NCBI GenBank assembly: GCA_963924555.1
Contig: OZ004592.1
Location: 6,696,001-6,760,000, forward strand
Length of the DNA: 64,000 nucleotides
Source: Crambe crambe
Taxonomy: Eukaryota > Porifera > Demospongiae > Poecilosclerida > Crambeidae
Direction of reading: 5' to 3'
Part shown: positions 21,107 to 31,411 of the stretch, piece after piece
How the letters are laid out: every line of letters starts with the position of its first letter
How positions within the stretch are numbered: position 1 is the first letter of the stretch
Notes under the pieces: generated by a model
Databases searched by the model: none
Told to the model about the DNA's origin: nothing
Seen by the model: the letters and a program-made list of their open reading frames with translations, nothing else
Position numbers and translations under genes: made by a program

Positions 21107-24100
21107 CTAGGGTGGACCAGGGCGTTTTAACCTCTCTCCTGGGTGAGTGGCAGTGGGGGGTGGAGGCGGGCCCTTCCGATGGAGATCTCCTATGTACCCA
21201 TAAAGGATATCCTCACGCTCTTCAGGAATACAATCCAACACCAAAAACCGTTTGTCATTCTAAGAGGGACAGTAAAATGTCCAAGTAACTTTGATGCAGA
21301 GACTGGAAAACACTGTACCTTGAGTAGGTCGAGAATATCCTTATAGTGGCGCTCAGATTCTCTCACAAGGTCAAATGATTTATAAGTGATAAGCTTTGTC
21401 TCTTTGAGAAGTGAACGGAATTCATTCTTGGCCCTCACCATCCTATCTATTTGGTACTTGTCATACTCCACCTCTCTCTTCTGCACACAATATCATCAAA
21501 CATCAACCCTTCCATAATCCAGCATTGTTAGCCTCACGTGATCAGAATCTGTGAAGTTTTTATAGCGAGGGTCCTCCTTGATAAGTTTCCTTGCTTTTCT
21601 CCATGGCATATTCAAGGTAATCTAGAAAAGAGCATTGCTATGAAGCTTTGAAGGAGGAGCAAACTGACTCACTTGTGCTGTCTCTTCCAGCAACTTCCTG
21701 AATTGCAGTCTCTTCTTGTTTTCCAGTTCCATTACATGTTTCTGGAAGATGTCCTCTTTCTCATCATGATCAATCAGCCTGGTCGACTCCCACCTGTGGT
21801 CCTTCCGCAGGCTCTTCTTGGCTTCGTGCCACTGGACCTGAGAAGTACGAACCTACACATTACAACATCAGAGCTCATGAGAACCACCTCCAAGTCCACG
21901 GAATTAGAATGATTGTTGCCAAATTTTGTTGCCAAATTTTGTTGCCAACCCTTTACCTCATCTTAAGATCCACTCACCAGATCCACCAAGAGAGCCTTGA
22001 ACAGCTGCTGGGCTTCCATTTTTCTGAGCTGATCTCTCTCTCGTCCCCACTCCTTCTCATGAGCAGAACGACTCATTTGCACTTCTCTCTCTCTCTCCTT
22101 GAGACTAGCCATAATTCTATCCTGTCTCTCTTGTTCAGGATCAACTTCCTGAACAAACAAAATGCAAAATAATATTAATTTTACATTCTTAGTATGAAGG
22201 AAAGGATGTACTAGAGGCTTATCTAGTTCCTTCAAGTACTCCTTGAAGAGTTCCTCTCTTCTGCTGGAGCTGTCAACTGCCTTATAACGAGGATCGTGAT
22301 CAAATTTACTCTTGACCTTCTTCCAATGTGACTGCTTGTTGATAATATCACTCTCTTTCAACATTGCAAGGAAATCTGCATTCACCTATAGCACAAAAGT
22401 AAGGATCGAAACAAGAAGAAGTGGCTAAAACAAGTGAATTGATAGCTTACTTTTTCAGTCTTGTTCTTGGATGAAACTTTGTGCTCTTCCTTCAGCCGAC
22501 CTCCTGATTTCTTCAACTCACCTAGAAACTCGGTGAATAGTTGTTCCCTTTCTCTCATCTTCTCCACAGTCTTAAAGCGTTCATCTTTGCTGTACTTTGA
22601 AGCAAACTCACTGAAACTGGACCTAATAATCCAGTAGAGTGAAAAAGGTGGATGGGAATGAAGAAAACTCACTTAGGATGGAGCTTTGCCCCTTCAAGCA
22701 GCGACTTGAACGAGTCTCTTGCCTCCTTCAACTTACTTTTCCTCTCCCTGCGCTCCTCTTCAGTACGAGAACGAATGAATGCTTCAAAGCAGGTCTTGCG
22801 TTCCTTCACAGTCAGCAACATGTAGCGAGGATCAAACACGAACTTGGGCAGTTCTTTCTCCCATGTAGAGAAAGCCGACACCTAAACGTCACATGGACAG
22901 AGATGAATTAGTTGCAGAAAAAGTACACACTTTTGAGACAAGTTATACAATATACCGCTAGAGAGATTGTCCCTCACTCACTAGGCTCAAGAGTCCTCTT
23001 ATCAGAGGAAGTTCCACCGCATATAACTTACTCCTCTCTCTAATAACATCTCCTTGAATTCCTGCTGTCTCTCCTCCAGAGTTTTGCTTACTCTGGCTTG
23101 GGCTGCATACTCCTCGGCCGTCTCAGAAGGCTTCGTCTGTGGATCGTTCACAATGGCCACGCCTTCAGCTATAGTTATCGTGTCCTCGTCCGAATCCTCA
23201 GAGTCACTCAACCTCATATGTTTAGTATCAGGACCACCACCCATTTCACCTGAACGTTCTGCAAAAGATGAAATTTATGCCAGAATAAAAATTGAAAATG
23301 CAAATTTGTGATTCAATACAATCACTATAACCCCATAATTAGTACCTAACCCCTTAATTAAAGGATCAATAATATATATAACCCCTTTATCAAAGGACCA
23401 ATTACACAGCCCCTCTTCATCAAGCAAATCAAATACATAGTCAGGTTACTGTCGTATGTGTCACTAAAGTGACTTTAATTACACAACCCTTAAGGAGTCT
23501 CGAGTTCAGTTGCACACACCCCTTAAAGGGGGTTACTGTCATGTGGTCACCTTTAAAAAGAATCGCTGTAAAAAAAACGGAGTTTCAACTAAGACTTAGC
23601 AACTACTGACTCACATGTTCATTGGTAATAACAAAAGTATAGCAGAATCAAGAGTCCTTAGCTCCCTACGTGCTCACTTTTCCCTCCAAGGGGGCTTTCC
23701 AGGATCTTCTGCACAGCTATATTGTCCTTCAGCTCCTCTGGAGTGGACCATACTGATGTGTGGTTTGAGACGTTGAAAAAGAATGCACGGTTATCACTGC
23801 TCCACACAATTGACCATGGTGTGCCTGCTATTGGATGGCTGGCAATCGGACGGGGGCCTTTTGGTTCCTGTTTGACTGGAATTGGAATGGGGGGATGAAA
23901 AGAGGCTGGGGGTGTGACTGGTGTTCGTATTGGAGGTTGCATAGGTAACGGTACTGGCGCAGAAGGGGGTTGAATGGTCTGAGGTGGAATGGAACTGATT
24001 AGTGGTGGCTGTATTGGATCAGGGACTGTATTGGGTGTGTTAGCAGGAGAAGGAGAAGACATCAGCTGGTTTGCTGGTGGGTTTGTAGCAGTTGCAGCAG

Positions 24101-25997
24101 TACTGGCATCAGTTACCTGTTCTGTTCCATCCACCTAATATAAACATAAATCTGTAAAAAATTGTAATCAACTATCACCAGAACACCTTTTTCTGTTCAT
24201 CTTCTTTCATGGAGTCATCTCTGCCTGAATCTACATCAGTAGTTTCCATTGCCTCACCACTCTCATCATCAGACTTCTCTGCAGCTAGACATCATCATCA
24301 TCATCATCAACAACATAATTAATCTCAATCAGTACTCACCAGCTGGCTGGGCAACAGGGACAGTATTGGAAGGTGGGGTACTGAAGCTCATGGGGAGGGG
24401 CATGATCAGCTCAAAGTCCTTTGGTCGCTCCCACACTGACTGTTTGGTAACTTTGTTGTAGAAGTAAACCTTCCCATCTGGAGTCTGGTGCTCGGTCCAC
24501 ACCCTGGTGGGCACTAATTGGGAATTCCCCTGTGGTGGAGGTGGAAGTCCAGGAGAGAATGGAGGAATGTTTCCAAATGGACCTCCATCTGGAAACTGGC
24601 CTCCTGCACCATGTGGACCACCTGAAAGAGAAAAATTTACTTTCACATTGCAAAAACCCAATAATTATATCTCACCAGCAAATGGAGGGGGTTGGACGAT
24701 ATGTACGTTAAGTGGTCGTTCCCATGTTGTCTTACGAGTTTGTGGATGTGAATAGTAGACTTCGCCATCAGCAGTAGCGTGCTCAAACCACACCTCCATA
24801 GACTCAGGTGGAGGGAAATCCCCAGGAGGAAAAGGCCCCTAAATGATAATCACCGCTAGGTTCTGATAAAATGGAAGGGGCACTTTACTTACTCGATGGA
24901 ATGGGAAAGGTCTTGGAGGTCTGCCCATAAGAGGGTGTGGTGCATCTGCAAATCTCTGGTCTCTTGGGGGTCTGTTCATCATTGGTGGTCGGTTACCAGG
25001 TGGGGGTTGGCCCCTAAATAGGATTGGAGGTTGACTCATCTCACCAGGGGGAGGCCTAGGGAGTCTGTTTGGGATACCACCAGGGTGTTCCCCAGAATCA
25101 GAAGGTCGCTGATCCCCCAAAGGATTACTGTTAGGAGGACCGCTTGGTTGTTGAAGGGGTCCTCTTGGTCCCATAGGCCTATTCAGCTCGTTGTTCGGCC
25201 CAGGAAATGCTACCGGTTGGACGAGTTCACCACCAGGTCCTGGTACCCGCATGGGGGGTACACTTGGTCTAGGGGGCATTGGACCTGATTGAGGGGGTTC
25301 TCCTCCAAGTCTAGGGAGTTCTCCTTGATTAGGGGGTCCACCTGACGAAGGAGGGTCACCTGGTCTAGGGGGTACTCCTTGCATGGGAGGTCCACCAGGT
25401 CTAGGGGGCATTCCTTGCATATGAGGTCCTCCAGGCCTCGGAGGACCTCCCTGTTGTCCAGGAGGGAAACCACTCCCAGGAGGTGGTCCACGAGGGAAGA
25501 ACTGAGGTGGAGGCAATTGAGGATGCATGCCATCCTCTTCCTGACTAGGAATCCTCAGAGCCACACCGTCCAAGTTGGATCTCTCTGCTGGTGATGATGA
25601 GTCCATCAATGGTCCACCAATATTGGATGGCACACTCGTACTTGATACCATCGAGTTAGATTGAGGAGATTCACCTCCAGAAGCCTGACGAGTGAAGTCA
25701 GATCCTGGACATTGTGGAGTGGTTAGAAGGGGTTCCTTATGGAGTTGGTTACCAGGAGGGCCAAGGTTTCCTGCCGAGGAAGGCCCGAGAGGAGGGAAGG
25801 CTGGACGAAGCATGTTGGAGAATAAAGGAGGTTGGGTTGGTCCACCAGGTGGGGGCATAGAGGCAGCTGGTGCCTGTGGAGGAAAAAAAGGAGGGTCTCC
25901 TCCAGTGATACCAGTACCAGGGGGCTGAGACCTAGAGAAGACAAATTTTGTCTACAAATCACCCAGGTAAAGTGGGCGTTAATTGGAAAACTTACAT
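21107..25997 (-). CDS. TCERG1: Transcription elongation regulator 1 (CA150): three WW and six FF domains
   Basis: Minus-strand exons encode, in order: a Pro/Gly-rich segment (25858-24839); WW1 near 24800-24680 ([20 protein letters not shown]); WW2 near 24530-24400 ([20 protein letters not shown]); WW3 near 23830-23700 ([15 protein letters not shown]); an acidic linker ([10 protein letters not shown]); and six FF domains from about 22880 to 21110, for example [31 protein letters not shown] and [18 protein letters not shown]. The end is [21 protein letters not shown], stop at 21109-21107. This is TCERG1, which couples phosphorylated RNA polymerase II CTD to splicing factors. The start is unusual: the exon ending at 25996 ends in AT, and with the G at 25931 of the next exon it would make an ATG split by the intron. 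The next in-frame ATG lies further into the Pro-rich exon. Confidence 0.93.
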
Positions 25998-26140
25998 GAC
26001 CTGACTACTTTGGTGGTTGCTGCCTGAGAGACTGATTATTCATGTGACAAGGGAGAAGACTTCCAACTTCAACTACACTGGTACGTAGCAGCATAGAATA
26101 GAATCTATGGTATTTTGGTAGCAAGCTAAATAATAGTCAC

Positions 26141-26200
26141 TTTTGCGCATGTGCTAAATCACGCACGCGCGTATCCTATAGCGCGCGCTAGCTAACTAGA
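26141..26200. promoter_or_regulatory. CpG/GCGC-rich segment upstream of TCERG1 with an NRF1-like site
   Basis: TGCGCATGTGC (from 26145) is one change from the NRF1 core, followed by ACGCACGCGCG and AGCGCGCGCTAG. It lies 5' of the minus-strand TCERG1 first exon and just past the 3' end of hexokinase. Confidence 0.4.
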
Positions 26201-26263
26201 CAATTATTAATTTTATAACAATAGTGTTCTTTATACAATGAAATTTGGAATAAAACCCTCCAA

Positions 26264-28100
26264 TTACTTGTACTCTCCAGCTGCTTTTAATCTGCAGGCC
26301 ACAGCAGCAACTATAGCAGCACCTCTGCCTGAGCCATCCTCAGACAACTTCATGGTTATCTTATTTCCAGGGGCCAGTTCTTCCATAGCAGCAGCCATTC
26401 TACAAGGAGTGTTTAAAAGCCAAGCCAACATTATTCCACTTCAATACAATTATTTATAAAATACTTCATACTTCGTAGCAAATGTGGGGTGCTTTTTATA
26501 GAGGGTCCCATCAACTGCCACTGAACAGCCATCCAGTTTATTGATTTTTCCAACCAGTGCAACGATCCCAGCTGCAGCCAAGCGAGCAGCTCGAGTGGAC
26601 ACAGCTGCACACACCCTCTTCACCACCTCACAGTCTGTATCAGAGGCAACAATGGAAAACTCGTCCTTCAAGATCCTTTTGCACTCTGTCACGCCACTAG
26701 GAAACAGATGACATCATCACTATAACACTGTACAATAAACCCAATCTGCATTACATCATAAAGACTCAAATAAGAAGCCACTGAAATTTAAACAAAGGTT
26801 AGCATAGCAAACTTATTCCCTTCTCCTTACCCTGCCTCCACCATGGAGACATATTTGGTTTGAAACATCTCAAATTCATCGAACTTTGCTGATGACTTCC
26901 CACCAAATATGACCCCCTGTTTGATCAGAGTCTGCAAAGCCAGGCGAGATAACTCCCCAAGATACTTGCCAGAAATCATCTTTTCATATCTAGACAGAAA
27001 CAGTAATCTTGAGACTTGGGTAAAGAGTCTTTCTAAGGATATGGAAAGTCTGGCTATGACATTAATTTCTGGGTGGGATGATCTCTCTGGGGATTTGCCA
27101 TGGTAACAGTATATACGTTTGCTGTCCTTTATTGACCACCAGCTCATCCAACTGCTTATCGTACTCCGTCAAGTAAGGGTCCAACTTCCCGTCATCTCCA
27201 AAAGCCCCCCACTCGCAATTGATGATCACTTTCGAGTACTTTCCCTTCTCTGTGTACTTGTCGTACTTGGGGATTTGGTCAATGTTCTCCATGTAGCAGG
27301 CATTAGTGCCAGTTCCCAGAATCAAACCCACATGGCAGTTGGGATCATTGAGTCCGACAGCCAGCTGGGTCCCAGTGGTATCATTTACTAAAGCCACTAC
27401 ATCAACATCTATATCCTGCAGCAGGAGTGCATAATTAGGGATAAAGTAAATATTTACTGGGGAAATTCCCAACTGAGATCAATTGTTTGATGAACTCACC
27501 CCCTTTCTGTCAAATGCTTGCTTGAGCAATTGGACCACATCATTTCCTTCAGCACCTGTGGCTTTGAAGTCCTTCGTCCATCTGATGAGAGTGCCGGAGA
27601 TGAGAGAGGTCTGATGTACTGGAAAAGAGAAGGTGAAACCGAGAGGAAGCTTGGACGAGATCTTCTGCTCTTTCACAAAGTCAGAGACACTGTTGGCAAT
27701 GAAATCGAAGAGCTTTTCTTGTGTGGATTGCTTGGTGTTATCATCAATCACCATCTGCTTGTCCACCTGTTCCACATCCTTGCCACCTAGCTCTGTTGGA
27801 TTGGAGAAAGAGGCATTATGTTTCATATTGAGGATCAAATGTCATTACAACCAGTAGCTATTTTAATTTTAAATGTGAACATACTTATGAGAAGAACCCT
27901 GAAGTTACTGCCTCCAAGGTCAAGTGCAAGAAAGTCTCCCTTTTCTGTGCCGTTGGGAAGAGAGTGGACATATGTGATCAACATCTTCACCATCACATCT
28001 TTGCCTTCCCGAGCGAGACCCTTCTTGAAATCTTCCTTCAAACGTGAGGCTACATCCTTCATCCCATCCAGAGAGATGGAAAAAGATTCTACCACTTTGT
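26264..28100 (-). CDS. Single-domain hexokinase
   Basis: Minus-strand exons read from NKVVESFSISLDGMKDV (acceptor next to 28100) to AAGEYK, stop at 26266-26264. Hallmarks are phosphate-1 GDFLALDLGGSNFRV, the sugar-binding part LPLGFTFSFPV and TKDFKATG, the catalytic NDTTGT region, phosphate-2 LGTGTNACYME, INCEWGAFGDDG, and the adenosine site near the C-terminus (EDGSGRGAA). It is one kinase unit of about 50 kDa rather than the duplicated 100-kDa vertebrate form. It phosphorylates glucose to glucose-6-phosphate. The first short coding exon, about 10-20 residues, should lie between 28101 and about 28480 but could not be fixed: no ATG-bearing exon with a phase-0 donor is convincing there. Downstream of, and on the same strand as, the FERM gene. 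Confidence 0.93.
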
Positions 28101-28486
28101 TCTATATAATGTGATATAAACAAAGTACAAGTCACACCCACCAATTATAGCTTAGTCTGCAGGCAATGCACAGCATAAATGAATGCAGCTACACGTTCTT
28201 CTCTTACTGCCATATTTATAAGAAGGCAAATTCACGGACACAACAATACGGCTACAACAAGAATCCTCTCTCACTAGTTCGAGGGCCAACAGTCTTTTAC
28301 TCAGGGGCTTTATCCGCTAAGTATCTAAATATATTCATAGCTAGCTGCGTGCTACACACACCCACATCCTGCTGGTAATTGTCTCATTGTAATGTAATTA
28401 GTGCTAGTGGTGTATAAAAATTACTCAGCTAGGTGGAGTACAAGAATAGAGATATGTTAGGTCAACAGAAACGAAGAGTTAAGTTT

Positions 28487-30926
28487 TTACAGAGTCTTGC
28501 GAGCAAACTTGTTACGACTGCTGATTCTGTTTCATAAAAAGAGGATAATTTTATAGAATATAGAGAGGGAAAATTCAAGATTCTCACCTTTCGAATCTCT
28601 TGGAAGAACGTCTAGATTGACTTCCTTCCTGCAACAAGCGAAACTGGGTCCTCCCACTGAACCGGAAAGTGGAGCCACGTCTGAACAGACTATTGGTGGA
28701 TGGTCTCTTCATAATCTCAGTCTTGACCGTTCTAAGAACAAAATTGAAGCAGGTAGCTATGTACACTGGTTGGAAATTACAACATAAACATCATACCTGA
28801 AGAAGGTGTGATGCTCAACACAGGACTTCCAAAGGGTCTTGCAAGCAGTTTTGCTGGGACAGTTGAACATAATGATCTCTGTGAAGTTCTGGTTCTGTGC
28901 ACACAAGTTCAAAGTTCAGCATTACCGTAATTGTGTGTACTTGCTTACCGAGGGAGAAACCATCTCCACTTGAAGTTGCTTTCCTTTGAAGTTGACAGCA
29001 GCAATCCTCACCCTGGAATTGGAATGGGTGAAGTGGTAATAATCACAAGCCACATAAAGACATGAATCACTTCAGCAGTTCAGGAATTCTGTTTTCAGTG
29101 GCAGATTTTTTGCATACAAAATCATAACCCTGGCCACCACAACTAATTAAAGCAACTGTTAGCAATGTGAACTAGAGTAAGGATTCAACCGTTGGCCAAA
29201 GGCCTCTATTGTGAATAGCATGATCTTGACAAGTACCTCTAATCAGCCAACTCATGGAATAAGGAAAACAACAACAGCATATGTCACTCAACACGATTGT
29301 GATAAAGTAAACACAGTGAAGACATCACTGGAACATGGGAAAGAAGTGGTTTGTGACTAAATTTCAGACTTCAATAATAGTACTGAAATGATCACGACCC
29401 ACCAAGGAGTTTATGACTAAATTTTGGACTTTAGAATTGATCATGGTGCACCAAAAGGATCAAATTTACCATGGGAAGTTATTGAGAGGCGTAAAGTTAG
29501 GATGATCACCACAGAAGACCGTCATTCCTTTACCAGATATTCCCATCTGCAACTTGATATTGGAGATATCCTGCATGGAAGATGCAATCATAGTGCATCT
29601 GGTCTTTTATCTCATCACACACTTTTTGATCTGACTCACCATTACTGGGTGAAAATCCATCCCATACCTATCCAGTCTGCATGCTAAATCAAGGAATCGC
29701 CTATCACACTCAGCAGGATTAAGACTCCTATTTTTCCGGTGATTCTCTTCGGCAGCAGCACGCAGTTCAGGAGAAACATTTTCCAGGAAGGGGAAGTCAT
29801 CGAGATAACCGGGGGTGTGATCCATGGGGTCATAATCACCAAATTCCCCCTGGACAACATACCCAGCCAAAACGCAGTATGTCTCATCCGAACACATCAG
29901 CTTCATGTTGACTAGATCTTCTTTAAGTTGAAGAGAGAGAAAGTATCTATTAAAGAAAGAAGGAGAGAGAGAGAGAGAGAGTTGGCAAAACAGATAAGAA
30001 GGTAGGAAAGGTAACACTTGCCTTGTGACTTCATCGAAAATGTAAGTGGTGGACACCGGGTAAAGCTTCACTCTGAAACGAAAGGTGAAATCACCAGATC
30101 TAGCTGTATACACACAAAGGAAAGGAATGAGTACAAAGTTCACTTTGTATTTGACACACACAACTAACTTTTCACTTGTTTCTTGATTGGCTTCAGACGG
30201 TCCAGCCAGTGCTAAAGAAGCACATAAAGTAGTATTGAGAGATCGACACAATAATTATAATGCTGTAACTAGTGTAGGTCAACCCAATATCTGCAGAAAG
30301 AGCTTCATTGCTGCAGGCCCGAACTGACCATGTCACTAAAGTAACAATACTTTATGGTGCCGTGTAAACGGTCAAGTCATGCCGCTACACTTGACCGAAC
30401 TCAAAACACCAAAATCTCAAACACCTGTCCAAATAGCATGGCAACCAGTGGAGACAAGGATCATTAGTCAACCAAATGCTATCATGTTACGTTATTTTAA
30501 TGCTCTGTACATCTTAGTTCAGTGATCCGATACCGAGTTGGATCACATCTATAAATCACTCCCTAAATTCCATTGGTGAACTTATGTTCAGCAAAGAGAG
30601 AACGAAATTAAAAAGCTAAGCACACAATGTTTATAAACTTAACTTTGTAGTCAAATAAGGATCTAGCTAGCCAGCTAAGTAAGCTCTCTATTTACCACTT
30701 GTTCCTTAGAATCCAGATATTGTAGACCAAAATAATCATTCTCCTCCAGCCCAAGATGCTTGAACACCTCTGTCAGTAAAACTTCTCCCACAGTTCGCTT
30801 CTGTGATCCACAATAATTATACTAATTTTAGCTACCACTACAGAAGGGCGTGGTTCTTACATTGATGTCAATGGCAACAGTAGAGCCATCAAGAACTTCT
30901 ACCTGACACGAATACGCTTCAGACAT
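28487..30926 (-). CDS. FERM-FA domain protein (band 4.1/FRMD type)
   Basis: The start ATG at 30926 gives [20 protein letters not shown], the F1 ubiquitin-like lobe. The next exon carries [54 protein letters not shown] and [20 protein letters not shown] with GDYDP...HTPGYL are the F2 part. [33 protein letters not shown] and the [15 protein letters not shown] motif complete F3. The FERM-adjacent segment [21 protein letters not shown] and [15 protein letters not shown] end the protein (stop 28489-28487). FERM proteins link membrane receptors to cortical actin. This one ends right after the FA region, with no PDZ, phosphatase or spectrin-actin domain seen. It is closest in style to EPB41L/FRMD; the exact paralogue is not assigned. 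Confidence 0.88.
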
Positions 30927-31107
30927 TCTCAGTAAACTGCTGTCATTCAGTACCCGATAAATAAAAGGATCAAACTGTTGTCACTCACTCTCGAGCTCTC
31001 TACACCTCGGGCGGGATCCGAATTCCGATCCGCCCGGCCGGCGCCGGCCCGATGCCGATCCAAAATTCATACTCGTGCCGACCCTGTTCCTAGTTCCTAG
31101 AATCAAG

Positions 31108-31347
31108 ATGCTGAGCCAAAAGTTGAGCAGGATTGCCTTCAAAATGGAAGACTTGGAGGAATACGAACAGATTAAACAGAATAGAAGTGAAAAAGCCATG
31201 GATACTAGCTCGGAAGTGAAAACTGCCTCATCCTCACCCCTTAAAACTCCCAGAAAGACTCTGGCCAGCCTACCACACTCCAATAGAAGCACACCAAGGA
31301 TGAACGGGTCATCTTACAGATCATCCACACCAGAACACTCATCATAA
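31108..31347 (+). CDS. Small basic protein of unknown function
   Basis: A single-exon ORF of 79 residues, starting MLSQKLSRIAFKMEDLEEYE, followed by a Ser/Thr/Pro/Lys-rich part with TPRKT and STPRM motifs that resemble proline-directed phosphorylation sites. It lies 181 bp from the divergent FERM gene start and 64 bp from the convergent MIC60 stop, so it fills an otherwise empty promoter-terminator gap. The N-terminal piece vaguely recalls the start of MPHOSPH6, but the rest does not match and I do not assign it. The ATG at 31108 is the first in frame. Confidence 0.5.
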   Translation: MLSQKLSRIAFKMEDLEEYEQIKQNRSEKAMDTSSEVKTASSSPLKTPRKTLASLPHSNRSTPRMNGSSYRSSTPEHSS

Positions 31348-31411
31348 ATTATTTGATTTTTGATTTTGCATGTTCAAAATCTTGTTTCTCAATGACAAAA
31401 TAAATCTAAAC

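Noticed and set aside
24285..24310. TCATCA run resembling antisense C boxes (TGATGA)
   Set aside because: A simple ATC microsatellite in a TCERG1 intron, with no D boxes or terminal stem.
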